DNA of 64,000 nucleotides from Hymenoscyphus infarciens (taxonomy: Eukaryota; Ascomycota; Leotiomycetes; Helotiales; Helotiaceae), in the NCBI GenBank assembly GCA_001414345.1, contig LLCB01000193.1, positions 1-64,000 of the forward strand. The letters run 5' to 3'. The notes under the pieces were generated by a model that searched no databases, had not been told where the DNA came from, and was given only the letters and a program-made list of their open reading frames with translations. Numbering within the stretch: the stretch's first letter is position 1; each line of letters begins with the position of its first letter. Made by a program: the position numbers and the translations under genes. Shown piece after piece: positions 46,015 through 58,274 of the stretch.

Positions 46015-47196
46015 CCGTGCACTTTCCTTCCATTTTCACACCCAACAGTAAATTTAAAAAATCCAAAGAGAAAGTAAGTCAAAAAGCGTGAGACCTGCGA
46101 AATCGAACGTATTCCTGCAATGGATTCATTCGATTGGCAGAGGCTGATCACAGAAGTACAAACATACAAACATACATCTCGTAAAAGCCCACCTCCTCCT
46201 GGGCTACCCCTATCCTTCACGTGCCAAGGTAAACCTGGAGACATCTTGGCAAATCGGCCGCCAAGAAAGCAAATCTCTTGGCTACTTGAAAAGGGAGTGG
46301 CTGTGAAGTGATATGAGATCTGGATGGTTTTGCAGTCGATATAAAATGATTTCGCTTCTTTTCAGGAGCTCAGAGCTCAGAGCTCATCGGGGAAAGTTGT
46401 GATTGCATCACGGCGAAAGAGGTATGATGAATTATCACGGGACTGTAGACAGAAGGCACAGGTTTTGTTGCAAATCGCAATTCTTGCCCAGCCTGGGAGT
46501 TTTGGTGGGAGAAGGGTCTAGCCAACAGTCCTTGGGTTTGTTTCTCAGTGTGAGAATTCCCGGCGAAAGAAATAAAAGCCGAGTACTAGTCATGCATGGG
46601 CCCCACCTTCGCAGAATCCTTGATTCGCCATATATAAGTCCCCACCTAAATGCCAGGACACGTGATTTATCTCCCTTTTTGTTTTCAGAAAGTCCTGGTG
46701 GCGAATTATTGCTACGACATTGCGGTTCCGTGAAGAAGCATTGCTTCAAACCGGTTTCCGAAGGTTGTGTGACTCTTGCGACGACAACTTGTAGGGGTCA
46801 AGGTACGCCACACCTCCAAAGTGCTGTGGCGTTGTCGTTTTAGCCCGATTTTGTGGAGGCATACGCGGCTCTTCAAGCCTTCACCTCGATTGCCCCCAAT
46901 CACATTGTTGAGATCCATTCGAAAGAGGACTCATACCTTCGAGTTGCGTCCAGTTGCATCCTTTGCGTAAGCCACTGTTGTCTGGCGGTACACAAGGATG
47001 AGGCAAGTAGCTGCCTAGGATGCTACCATTATCGGTTGACGACGCTTTGTTTTGCCTATTGGTCTGTCTCTATTTCTTCTATATAGCTTGCTGAATTTCC
47101 TCTCTTGTTTTTCTCTTTTCCTTCATCATCGAATATTCTTTCTCTTTTCAAGACAAAGCATTCTACCTTCAACAATACTACATTCAAACACAAATC
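46015..47196 (+). promoter_or_regulatory. Upstream region of the small heat-shock gene
   Basis: No gene seen. A TATA-like CTATATAG lies at 47080-47087, about 110 bp before the ATG, followed by a CT-rich leader. One AGGGG stress-element core is present at about 46793. I looked for clean heat-shock elements (TTCnnGAA) and found none, only looser TTC-N-GAA pairs such as TTTCCGAAG near 46757. Confidence 0.45.
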
Positions 47197-48180
47197 ATGG
47201 CATACAACAATCATCAACAAGCTCCCTTCTGGGATTTTGTACGAGCATTCCAACCAAACGGAGCCGGAGTTGACCACCCGGCTGGTAACTCCTTCGGCGG
47301 CCCTCCCCCACCACATCCATCAAATGGTGGTTTTGGGTTCGATTTCGGTGGCCCAGGTTTTGGTAGAGGTGGGTTTGGTGGCCCTTGGGGTGGTCGCGGC
47401 GGACGTCGAGGTCGACACGGCCATCGACGCGATGGTTCCCACGAGAGAAGAGGATCTCACGAAGGAAAAGATGGGTCAAGAAGTCCATCGCCACACGGGG
47501 AGCACCCTGAAGGTGAGCAGAGAGAAGCGAGAGAAGGTTCTCCAAACAGATATCGTCGGGGCTGCGGTAGACATGGTGGCAGAGGAGGACACGATCACAG
47601 ACGAGGAGGATGGGGAGGCCATGGCCCACGAGGACCACCACCTCCATTTGGTGGTTATGAAGGACCAGGAGGGTTTGATATGAATGCCTTGATGTCTTCA
47701 TTGTCCCAACATCCATTGGCACAAACCTTCCGCAGTTATGCTGAACAGGCAGGTGCATTTGGCGCTGCTGGCCCACAACGATCAGGAGAGACTTTCGTCC
47801 CTGAAGATAACGACACTGAAAACAACTTCGTTCCGCCGATCGATATTTTCTCCACTGAAAAAGCATATATTCTTCACGTCGCTTTGCCAGGTTGCCGGAA
47901 GGAAGACGTAGGAGTCAACTGGGATGAGGAGAAGGGAACTTTGAACTTGGCAGGTGTTGTGTATCGCAAGGGTGACGAGGAATTCTTGCAAACACTTGCT
48001 CAGAATGAGAGGAAGGTGGGTCTATTTGATCGCACCGTGAAACTTCCACCAGGAGATGGGGAAAAAGAAGAGGTTGACAGCGACAACATCACTGCCAAGT
48101 TGGAGGATGGAGTGCTTGCCGTCACTGTCCCTCGTCAAGAGAAGGAGTGGACTGAGGTTAAGAGAGTTGACATCGAATAA
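47197..48180 (+). CDS. Small heat-shock protein (Hsp20/alpha-crystallin family) with Gly/Arg-rich N-terminus
   Basis: A single exon of 327 residues. The alpha-crystallin domain occupies about 213-322: VPPIDIFSTEKAYILHVALP, followed by GCRKEDVGVNWDEEKGTLNLAG, then an insert, DRTVKLPPGDGEKEEVDSDN, and the closing ITAKLEDGVLAVTVPRQEKE, where GVLAVTVP is the family GVL motif. The N-terminal 160 residues start with PFWDFVRAF and are dominated by Gly, Arg, His and Pro (GFGRGGFGGPWGGRGGRRGR), with RGG-like runs. Small heat-shock proteins form oligomers that hold unfolding proteins for later refolding by Hsp70/Hsp104, in the cytosol or nucleus. The RGG-rich arm is longer than usual and could promote RNA binding or condensate formation (inference). 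The lack of introns fits heat-inducible expression. Confidence 0.93.
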   Translation: MAYNNHQQAPFWDFVRAFQPNGAGVDHPAGNSFGGPPPPHPSNGGFGFDFGGPGFGRGGFGGPWGGRGGRRGRHGHRRDGSHERRGSHEGKDGSRSPSPHGEHPEGEQREAREGSPNRYRRGCGRHGGRGGHDHRRGGWGGHGPRGPPPPFGGYEGPGGFDMNALMSSLSQHPLAQTFRSYAEQAGAFGAAGPQRSGETFVPEDNDTENNFVPPIDIFSTEKAYILHVALPGCRKEDVGVNWDEEKGTLNLAGVVYRKGDEEFLQTLAQNERKVGLFDRTVKLPPGDGEKEEVDSDNITAKLEDGVLAVTVPRQEKEWTEVKRVDIE

Positions 48181-48658
48181 GGAACGCATTGCCTAGCAGC
48201 ATGGAGAGGTTCGCTGGCGTTGGTGATTTTATATAGTTTAGGTTTTACAGTTTCGTTTTTGGATAGTTCTTCATAGTACTCGGAATTTTGGCAAGAAAAG
48301 GCTTTCGTGGTCGACAAAAAAACCCAAATAAAAATGCCGTCAGGCAGAATCAAACGTACTCGACTTTTCGCTCTCGGTGATATATAATCTCCTTCTTCCT
48401 TTGACAAGACTATTATCTGATTTGAATTTGATTTCTGGCTTTTTCCTCGCTGCTTTACTTGCTGTACCGGGCTAATTTCCCTTCTTCTTTCAATATATGG
48501 GCTGCATGAAAAAGTGGGTAAAGGGAAGTCCTTTTCTGAAGCATTTAAGTGGTTCAATCAAGTTGAATAAATAAAGTCTAAAACGTCTTAAACGTATAAA
48601 GAATAGGTACTTATCCCAGTGAAGTTTAGTTGACTTAACTAATCTAGAAAGCTTAGAA
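48181..48658. other. 3' flank of the heat-shock gene
   Basis: Non-coding trailer turning AT-rich after about 48560; it ends at the 8-bp target duplication GCTTAGAA (48651-48658) of the hAT-like element. Confidence 0.5.
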
Positions 48659-49423
48659 CAGTGTGGTCGATAGTATTATCGTGATAAAATACTGTAGTAT
48701 TTTAGATTAATATATTATTATAATATCCTAGTAGTACGTATCTAAATACGCTATAATACTATCGTAATATCGTGATATTATACGGTATATCTTTTAATGA
48801 CTTGTAAGCGCTAAAACCCACTTTTTCTTAAAATGAGGCTATTTATACTTTTTCTATATACTCTTTTATTACTTACTTATTAGACTAAAATAATTTTTAT
48901 TTATCGATTTAGTTAATATTTACTTGTAATTAAAGAGTAAAACTTAGTAGAATTTAATATACTAGTTTATTATATTCTAGCTATTAATCTAATGTTGTTA
49001 TTGTCGAATTAGTACTTAGTGTTAATAGAAATATGTCTGGAAATCTATCTCGCATAGGCTATATTTATTACTTTGTATTACTTAGGTTAGTTTAAGAGCT
49101 ATTTATATGATTCTTTTTTTTTAAAATACTCTATTTAAATAGATCTATAATTCTAGCTATTCAGCACTATATTTTCTGCACTATGCGTTGTACTATATAG
49201 TTTTAAAAGATAAGGCTAAAAAGAAGTAGAAGAGTAAAAAGCTTAAATATTTAGGCTTAGTAATACTACGATATTATTATAATATCGATTAAAATACTAA
49301 TAATATAAAGGATAATATTATTAGATATCGTGGCATTTAAATAGTATAAATAGTACGTATTAAAGTGGGTTTCTAATAATATATCGTAGTAGTATAATAT
49401 TGTAAATACTATCGACTACACTG
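48659..49423. mobile_element. Non-autonomous hAT-type element
   Basis: A 765-bp insertion with exact 8-bp target duplications GCTTAGAA at 48651-48658 and 49424-49431. Termini are CAGTGTGGTCGATAGTATT on the left and, reverse complemented, CAGTGTAGTCGATAGTATT on the right (one mismatch in 19). An 8-bp duplication with CAGTG-type ends is diagnostic of hAT elements. Both subterminal regions hold repeated ATATCGT-type motifs and an inverted AAACCCACTTT pair, which look like transposase binding sites. The interior is AT-rich with no coding capacity. Confidence 0.88.
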
Positions 49424-49431
49424 GCTTAGAA

Positions 49432-50640
49432 TAATTAATTTAGTTAATTAGAAATTAGAAATTAACTAATAGCAAATTTAGGTTATTTCTCTTTCGATAT
49501 AATCGATGCTATAATTGGTGAATAAGGGCCCAAGGACAGTTTGCGAATTGTTTCAAGAGATACCATAAATTTTTCTAAGGGAAATAATACAACAAACAAG
49601 CTAGGCGATTTGTGAATTGAATTCTTTTTAGGGCGTTCAAAAGCATTTACATTCCAAATGAATTACTTCGCAGCGTCATGTTTAATAGTTTCTAGACCTC
49701 TCCTAGCACCCGATCCAGACCACCTCTTGCGGTTGCATCGAGGATTCGAATTAAAAGCACCGTCGTCTCTAATAGTATAGCTATTATCAAGGAACTACAA
49801 CGCACTGCCAAATAGGGTCCTAGAATCAGCATTAGTCTTAACTAAATTAGAATTAGAATCAAGAGCAAGCTTCCTATAGTTTTTCCATCTATAACCACCA
49901 AAGCCATCAAATCTCCCCTAGTCGTATTAGCGTCCCGCCAGTGTCGTATATATCATCTCATAAAGCATTATCTTATCCCATAAACCCAGCACGTCGATTA
50001 GTATATAGAGTATTTTCGTCGTCAACTTATTAGCCCCTGAAACAGCCTTGAAGGAGAGAAAGAATAAGTGTTTTTAAATAGTGTAATACTTCTTTTTCAT
50101 AGCATACTCAAGGAACCACAGGCACCTTCTCCTGCTTGTGATCCCAAAAAACCGCGTGGCAAAGGTAAGAGACTTGTATTTTGTTTCTGCCTCTACCGCG
50201 TAAATTCTCCTTTTAAATTGATGACGGCACTGACGTTCTATTTTAGACTCTCCTATCTGTAAAAACGGGGACTGTTTAGAGAACATCGGGTTTAAAGGGT
50301 GCACTGTTGGCAAAGATAAAGTTTTTCCATACTTAGTAGAAGGTAATAATACTTCATAGGAAGAAGAGCAAAGTTGGTGGGACGAACAGTAGAGAATAAT
50401 CGGAGCTGTCGATACTGACCATGGCCTTCTCGATTCTGAACTATTTTGCTTCGTCAACAGACACGGCAATGATTAGGACGGGAAACCAAAAGCGACACCT
50501 GCCTCGTGGTGCGTTTGCGAAACGGAAACCAGGATCGTCTCTACCTAACCCTTAGCACTCTCGCTGCTCTATGTGCCTACCTATCCAACAACTCCAACGG
50601 CTACTATCTCAGTTGTGATTACCGTTTCAACTGGCGGGCC
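49432..50640. other. Intergenic, possibly decayed coding sequence
   Basis: Intermediate composition between two AT-rich zones. Parts around 49680-50040 read like mutated coding DNA with many TAG and TAA in place of Trp and Gln, but I cannot name the parent. No intact gene. Confidence 0.35.
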
Positions 50641-53230
50641 TGTGACTTCTTATTAAACTGACACTACTTAAATAACTCTCTTAGGCTATTCTCGAGACTA
50701 TATACTTATTAGAATAGTAGACTTATTTAGATAGTTTTAAGAAAATAGAATAGTCTTTAATAGTTCTTATATTAGATCTACTTAAAATTCTTAAATAGTT
50801 ATTTAAAGAGAACTCTCTAAAGTAGTTTAGATAGTTCTAGAGCTATTCTAGAATAGCTCTAAGAATAGTTCTTAAGAAGAGTATATAGACTAAGTATAGC
50901 TCTATTATATACTCTACTAAATTCTAAAAACCTATATAACTATTAGATAGTTATAGAGAAGTACTTCTCTAAATATTCTAGTAATTTTAACTTTCGCTAA
51001 GTTAATCGATTTTATAACTTATACTTTTATAATATTAGTACTAAAGTTCTATAAGTAATACTAAGTATTTAAAAAGATCTATATATATATCTCTACTTCT
51101 TAAGCTAAGATATCTAAAAGAGTTCTAGTATTATAAAAGCGTTCTAGAATAGTTCTAAAGTATTTTTTTAACTTATAATAGTCTCTTTTCTAGAGATTAT
51201 TAAGTATTACTTTTAACTCTAAGAACTATTAATTTATATAGATTCTCTTAGAATAGTTTTATATAAGAACTATCTATCTAATAAATAGTTAGAAAAAGTA
51301 TAGATAATTAATACTTAGATCTGTCTTAGAATAGTTCTAGAATAGCTAAGTTTTTAAATTAGTTATATAACTATTCTAAAAACTTTCTTTAAGCTATTAT
51401 AGTAACTAGACTTAGTTCTAGGTTATAGTATCTATCTAATAAGAATAGTAGAAATAAGATTACTATCTAAACTAGTAATAACTTTATAATAACTAGTTAT
51501 ATAGTTATAAGAAAGATATAAGAGCTTTCTAAACTAATCTCTACTAAACTAGCTACTTTTAAATATCTACTAAATCTTATACTATATACTTAATAGTATA
51601 CTAAGAATAATATAGAAGTATTTACTAAGAAGCTAGCTTCTAAATAGTAGTTTTATAAGAGAAACTTAGTAACGAAGAGTATATTTTATTTAAACTAGTA
51701 ATAGATTCTTTAGAGAAATTCTTAAAATAAAAAGCTTTAGTTATTATCTATATAAGAAGCTCTATTAAAGTTTCTTATATACTTAAATAATATATAATTA
51801 GAGAATATAACTCTAGAGAGTTTAAAAGAAGTAAATAAACTTAAAGAGTAGTATATAATAATTAGAATAATTAAAATCTATTTAGTAAACTTCTTTTATA
51901 AGTTTTTTTATTTTATTTTATTTTATTAAACTTTTAAAATAATATATTTTCTCGGAAATAGAAAGAACGCGATAATAGAGACTCTTAGACTCGCTAAAGA
52001 AAGTATACTAGAGCTTCTTAAAAATCTAGTCTAGTCTTATAATAAAACTTAGAATAATAAGAAGTAAGAACTATTATAAATAGTTTATAAAAGCTCTCGA
52101 TTCTCTTTAAATAATTAAGATATTATAGAAGAATATTACTTTACTTAGATTTATATAGAATAATACTAGAAATAATAGAGAATAATAATAATATATAAAT
52201 AAGAAAAGTTTAACTATATTATACTTTATTAAAAACTAGAGAAATTAGTAAAGTTATAAAAAATCATAAAACTTTAACTTTTATAAAGATAATAAAATAG
52301 TTATACTTTGATACTTTAGTATACTACTTATAAATAAATATAACTTATAAGAAAGAAAGATAGTATCTTTTTATATAAAAGCTTATATTCTCTTTATATA
52401 TACTTCCTAAGTTCTTTTATTAGGAATTATTTAAAGATATTATTCTAGTAGACTAGAGAGAAATACTTAAGAAATAAGCTTCTTAGATCTTTGATTTTTC
52501 TAGAGCTACTACTAGAGAGTATAGGAATTCGTAACTATATTCTTAAAGTACTTATACTTCTATAATTATTCTAACTTCTTTAGAATAAGAAATCTATTAA
52601 AATCTTAATTATTTAAGCCTTTTAGAATAATAGAATCGATTTATCGAGTTTTAGATAAATAATAGAAGAAATAGTAGAGAGTTAGTTAACTATTCGCGAG
52701 TTATAATAGCCTATTATCTAAGCTATTCTAGATAGCTAAGAGTACCTACTATATATAAGATTCAGTTATAGTATATTTAGCTTTTAGCTATATTATTTTA
52801 TATTATCTAATTTAGAAAGGTCACGTACGTCTATACGTCTGTCTAGACTTTTAGATATATCTCGTAGAGTTTAAGCTTTTATATTAGCTAATATATATTA
52901 TTATTTAGTTTTATATCTCTTTTATATCGTCTAAACCTCTTATATATAGCTGTCTACTCTTCTAATTAGAAAAGGCCTAGTTTATCCTTTTCGTCTATAT
53001 TAGAGCCTAGTATCTATATATATTCTTCTGCTAAACGTACTCTTATATACCTCTTCTATAGTAGTATATATTTCGTACTATTATACTAGTTACGAATTCC
53101 TATATCTACTAGTGCTACTAGAGTAATAGATAAGTAGATAATAAATAAGAGGTAGGCAGAGCAACTATAAGTCTCTAAAGACAGTTTAGGTAGTTTTTAG
53201 TATATAAAATAATATCTCGTAGATACTGGA
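50641..53230. repeat. Second large AT-rich, RIP-degraded block
   Basis: About 2.6 kb with the same TA/CTA/TTA texture and lack of open frames as 20.2-24.4 kb. It contains the longer copy B of the inverted-repeat element (52510-53114). It ends sharply at about 53230, where composition returns to normal ahead of the src1 promoter. Confidence 0.85.
52510..53114. mobile_element. Short inverted-repeat element, copy B (RIP-mutated)
   Basis: About 605 bp whose left 200 bp align with copy A at 845-1060 with differences mostly of the C-to-T and G-to-A kind (for example GGAATTCGTGACTG in A against GGAATTCGTAACTA in B). The right end holds the matching inverted terminus (TACGAATTCCTATATCTACTAGTG). It is about 390 bp longer than copy A, so A probably lost its centre. 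Non-coding. Confidence 0.75.
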
Positions 53231-53677
53231 AGAGACTATTTTCGACGACATGTAGCCACTTTCTCTTCTTAACGAATCAGCTGCCGAAGTTGCCTAAAGG
53301 TGAGCTGCGCCGCCACATGTGGCGCCGCCAGGCCAACGGAGGTGCGCACCTGCGATATTTTGCTTGCGCAACCTTTTCTCCCAACATTGACCTTTGTTTT
53401 TGCAACATCAAATTCGACTTTCCGTACCGATCAACATTCTTCAGAACTTCGCCGATTCACTTTGCGCGAGGTCTGAGCCGTGGTGCTGGACTGATATTAC
53501 ACTGCAATACTGCGATAGTTTGTTGCGCCCATACGTCACTGCGTTTGGTGCATGTGAGCTGCTTGGTCTCCAACTGATTTACACGCTGGCCTGATATTCT
53601 GCCATTGCGCGCAATTTCTCGCCTCCACCTCTCAAATATACGAATAAAGCAGGCCTTTCACGATAAGAAACGCCATC

Positions 53678-55913
53678 ATGTCTGACTACGAAGGACTGGA
53701 ATACCTTCGACCGGGTTTCGACCCTTCCACCATGACCGTTCCGCGTCTGCGATCGGTTCTCGTATCTCACGACGTCAGCTATCCTTCCGCCGCGAAGAAA
53801 GGTCAACTCATCCAGATATTCAACGAGGACCTTCTCCCTCAATCCAGGAGGATAGTGTCTGCACGAGCGCGGGCGAGAAGGACCAGCATGGGCATAACAG
53901 ACGCGGATTCGCAGGAAACTACAGTGTCAGAGGAGACCGATGAGCAAGAGGAGGAGGAGGAGGAGGAGGCTCCATTGCCAAGACCACGAACTTCGACAAG
54001 ACAGCCTTCCGCAAGACTCCAGTCGGAAGATAATGCGCACGAACTACGTGTTACCAGAAGCCGAAGTCCGACAAAGCGGACCCCAAGACCAAGCACCAAG
54101 CATGCTCGGACATCGGACAACGAGAATAGTACAGATGCTGAGCTCCCAAGAACCGTTAGAAAATCCAGGAGGAGCGCAACCCCTAACGCTGCTATTGCTG
54201 CTCCCCCGACCCAAAAGATCAAATCCGAGGATGTCGAAGACGAAGTCGGAGGATCGCGTCGACGAGAGAGTGCCTTTACGTACGATAATCCTTTCCAGAG
54301 CGGCAGCTCTCCCCCTTCCGACTCTAAAGCAAGTGGGGACAGAAGAAGAAGAACTGCTGGTATCAGTAGCACTAGTCGGAAAAGCACATCCGCGAATAGG
54401 AGACGCACAGATGGGCCACCAAAGATTGACGATGGAATCTACCCTCCGAAAGCTGCCATATTCAAGGCCCCAATTAGTGATTACGACCAAGGATTGATAG
54501 ACGTCGATGACAATGGCGTCGAGGCGAGCGAGGAGTTCACACCCGAGGAGCAACTTGACATGGAGCAGGAACAGGCTGCCAAAGGAGTCGATGCCTTGGG
54601 GCCACGCAGACCACGGAGACAACAGGGAGGCTTCAATATCGCTGGACCAATTTGGCTCGTTCTCATCACCCTTCTGGGCGGTTATGCTATGTGGTATAGG
54701 CAAGAAAAAGTCGCCGTTGGATACTGTGGTGTTGGGAGAGACGCACTACAAAGATTCCCAGATGGCGTTGAGGTGCCAGATTGGCTTCAGGTTCTAGTGG
54801 AACCAGAATGTGAACCTTGCCCACAACATGCATATTGTTCAGGAAACCTCCAAACAGATTGTGAGGCTGATTTTGTTCTAAAGTCACACCCACTTTCTCT
54901 CGGTGGCATCGTGCCTCTCCCACCAACTTGTGAGCCTGATGGAGAGAAGGTCCGCCGAGTCAAGGCAGTTGCTGACCGTGCTGTGGAGGAGTTGCGAGAG
55001 CGTAAGGCCAAGTTCGAGTGTGGTGATCTCACCAACGAAGCAGGACTTCCTGAACCAACCCTCGAAATTGATGCCGATGAGTTGAAAAAAGAGGTTAGCA
55101 AGAAGCGAAGAAAGGGTATGGGGGAAGCGGAGTTTGAAGAGCTCTGGGCCGGTGCAATTGGAGAAATTGAGGGGAGAGACGAAGTTGTCAGTGTTTTTGA
55201 TGGGTAAGTCAACGTGTTTTTATTTTATCTTCCCCCTACACTCCCTCATCCCTCCAAGATCAAACCGGCACACTTTCTGACAAACGAATACTAACCAGGT
55301 TTTTTATTCCCTCCACAGAAGCCGAACAGTCCTCAGTAGCACCTCTCTCGCCCGTCTCCCAATCTCCTGCGCCTTCAAGCGATCCTTCCGAAACGCATTG
55401 GCAAGATATCGCATCCCAATTGGCGCGTTAGTTGGCCTGGCATCATTCATACTTTACATCCGCCATGCTCTCCGCCTACGCGCAGCTGTCAACGCAGCAG
55501 TGCCACAACTTGTTTCGTTGACTCTTGAAAGACTTGCTTCCCAGGCGAGTCTTCATGCACAAGATAGCGAGGCGTTTCCTGAGAACTGGATCAGCATCGG
55601 TCAGCTGAGAGATGATGTTTTGAGAGACCAACATAGCCTTCAAAAGAGAGAAGCAATATGGACCAAAGTCAGAAAAGTCGTGGAAATGAACTCGAATGTT
55701 CGCTCGTCACAACGCGAGAGTCGTAGTGGTGAGATCAGTCGAGTTTGGGAATGGATTGGTGCCGTCAGCGGGCCAGCGAGTAATGAAAAACGACGGAAAT
55801 CGGGGAGAGTTTCGTGGGGAGTTTATGATACTGCGAGTAGTCCTGTTTCTGGGACTGACGATGGATCGGGAATGGCGACGTCGAAATGGCAGGAGGGACG
55901 GCCAATTTATTGA
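53678..55913 (+). CDS. src1: Inner nuclear membrane protein Src1/Heh (MAN1 family), 2 exons
   Basis: Exons 53678-55203 and 55319-55913 (115-nt intron) give 706 residues. The N-terminal HeH/LEM-like helix-extension-helix motif is at about 4-55 (YEGLEYLRPGFDPSTMTVPR, then LRSVLVSHDVSYP). Next comes a long Arg/Ser/Glu-rich nucleoplasmic region with a poly-Glu run and basic clusters suited to nuclear import. Membrane span 1 is at about 320-342 (GPIWLVLITLLGGYAMWY). A luminal domain with paired cysteines follows (CEPCPQHAYCSGNLQTDC), then span 2 at about 541-560 (IPIGALVGLASFILYI), and a C-terminal winged-helix-like MAN1/Src1 (MSC) domain containing ENWISIGQLRDDVLRDQHS. Homologues anchor chromatin and rDNA to the nuclear envelope and help in nuclear pore assembly. 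Length and order match fungal Src1. Confidence 0.93.
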
Positions 55914-56364
55914 TTCTTTACACCTTACTTATTTCCTTTTGTCTCACTTGAGTGTTCTGAGGACTTTTCCCTCTCTCTTTTCTTGTGTAGCTATTTAGGG
56001 AGGGGGCTATGGGGTGTTGGTTGCTTTCTCTTTTTTACGCCGGGATGCGGGATGATACCAGTAACTAGTTTCGTAATACCAATAAACAGCAAATTTCCAC
56101 GATTCCTTCTTGTGCCATGTACTTCATCGAGCCTGCATGGGGCTAGTCTTGGTGATACTTTTTATCTTTTTTATTGCTGTGTTTTTCCTTGTTTTATTAC
56201 GTTTGTGTATGAAGAAACGTTGAAACCGGAGATCATGGTTGATGGGAAATTTTTGCGTGATAAGCGCTGGTGGGCTCTTTAGACTCCCAAGATCCTGCAG
56301 ATCGATACGCTCTGCATTAATCAAGAGGACTTGCTTTGAGAGGAATCATCAGGTTCCCCAGATG

Positions 56365-56523
56365 GGAAGCATTTACGCGCACGCTACAGGAGTTATAGCT
56401 TAGATTGGCCGCGAAGAGGATCCATGGAATAATTGCTCTAAGAACGATATACAAAGGGCGTTCGATGAACTGGCGGGGCTTAGCTCGACATCCTAGCTAT
56501 AAACACCTTAGCCATGAGTATAG
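56365..56523 (+). repeat. Left copy of the HET-gene direct repeat
   Basis: About 159 bp beginning GGAAGCATTTACGCGCACGC, repeated at 57602-57769. It is the less mutated copy; it lacks an 8-bp CCTTATAG present in the other. Confidence 0.9.
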
Positions 56524-57601
56524 AGGGATGCAAAGACTCAACACCTGTACGCGGTGTATCCTACGAACCTCTAGCAGTCCTATTCTGTTCCTAGGACTGT
56601 CTATAGAGCTAAGTTTAACTTAAAAAAAGCAACGTAGTAATACTCTTTTTTATAACCGTTAGAGTTTTTAAGCCTCTTAATCTACTATAAAGAAGCGATA
56701 TCATATATAGTAATATACTAGATATTAACAAAAAAGACCTATATAGCTTATTTACTCGGTATTAGTAGCTATAAACTACTAAAACGAACTGATTAAGAAA
56801 GCCTCTAAAGTTAATACTATATATCTACTAATACTAGAGAGCTTCTACTCTAGATATACTATAGAATTATATATAACTCTAAGAAGATAAGAACTATATA
56901 CTAATCTAAGATTAGAGGTAATACCTATAGTAGTTCTTCTATATAGTTAGTATATACTATATTTAAGTTAAGAGAATTACTAGAAGAGATAAAGAACTTT
57001 TAATAATAGTAATAAAGTAATTAGAAGAGGCCTAGGTAGTATAAATAGAAGTATAAACGTAGAGAGGTCTTTATAGCTAGAGAATAGAATCTCTACTATT
57101 TATAATTATTATAAGTAGATATTTAAAGCGTGTTTAGTAGCTCTTAGATAAAGTAGTAGAAATACCTCTTAGAAGGTATAAAATAATAGAGTAGAGAGAA
57201 TAGAAGATAGAATTAGAAGACTTAGATTAGAGATATATTAGAGAATAGTTTTATATAAGATAGTATACTAGAAGACGATTATTATTAGTTCTATATAGAG
57301 GAGAGCTAACTAAGCTCTTATAAGAGCTATTATAATAAACTAAATCGGTTATTTATAAGAATAACTAAAATATTAAATTTAAATCGAAATAGAGAGAATA
57401 GAAGGAGATACTAAGCTATTACTAGGATAAAAAGCTAAGTATATAGAGGTATATATATATAGCAGGCCTAGTAATAGGTACTCTAAGAAGTATATAAGCT
57501 ACTTTTAGATAAAACTCTATAAATAAGTGCGTCTACATAGCGCCGGCTTTGGGCAGCTAAAAAGACTATTTGAAACCAAAAAAAATAAAAAAATAAAAAA
57601 A
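56524..57601 (+). mobile_element. Poly-A-ended insertion in the HET gene (LINE-like, RIP-mutated)
   Basis: About 1.08 kb, AT-rich, between two direct copies of host sequence. It ends in an A-rich tail (AAAAAAAATAAAAAAATAAAA) directly before the right copy, as non-LTR retrotransposons do. The interior has too many stops to show a reverse transcriptase. The flanking repeat of about 160 bp is far longer than usual LINE target duplications, so a processed insertion coupled to a local duplication is also possible. Confidence 0.6.
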
Positions 57602-57769
57602 GGAAGCATTTACGCGCACGCTATAGGAGTTATAACTTAGATTAGCTGCGAAGAGGATCTATAGAATAATTACTCTAAGAACGATATATAAAGGGCGTTT
57701 GATAAACTGGCGGGGCTTAGCTCGACATCCTAGCCTTATAGCTATAAACGCCTTAGCCATGAGTACAGC
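57602..57769 (+). repeat. Right copy of the HET-gene direct repeat
   Basis: About 168 bp matching 56365-56523. In the first 100 bp it differs only by C-to-T and G-to-A transitions (for example TACAAAGGGCGTTCGATGAA becomes TATAAAGGGCGTTTGATAAA), the RIP signature. Confidence 0.9.
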
Positions 57770-58274
57770 CTTTCTGCGGTGCAAAAACTGTTAAGGAGAA
57801 GTTACTGGAGTCGTGTGTGGACTATTCAAGAGATAGTAATTGCGAACGAGTTGCTTGTTCAGTGTTGCAAATATAAGATAGGCTAGGACAAGATGGAAAA
57901 AGCCAGCCGTAAATGGAACTCGAACACATTTGCGCATAGTGTTTGTACAAGCCGATTAGAATTTAACAGTGCAACCAAACAGGGTGGTAGCAACCTTGGG
58001 ACCCTGAAAGAATTGATCATTGAGTTTTGGCAATCTGAATGTTATGACAGTCGAGAAAAATTCTTTGGCATCTTGTCCAATATGCCGCTCCTGTGGCAGC
58101 AAAGCTTTTCCCGTCGACTACTCGATGAACCTAAATGCGATATTTGCGAGACTTGTCGAGCACGACGTTTTCCACCACAAGGGTATGCCATTAGATGTCG
58201 CTGATAGCATTCTTTTATCCCTTCGAAAGGCAAAGCCAACTGAAATATGGGAGAAAAATATTAATCCAGACAAC

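Noticed and set aside
47195..47866. 223-codon minus-strand frame opposite the heat-shock gene
   Set aside because: It is the antisense shadow of a Gly/Arg-rich coding region with no family features of its own.
53290..53594. 95-codon frame before src1
   Set aside because: Overlaps the likely promoter and leader, has two competing frames, and lacks any recognisable motif.
53839..54408. 189-codon minus-strand frame in the src1 gene
   Set aside because: Leu/Ser-rich mirror of the Glu/Arg-rich linker of Src1; no independent evidence.
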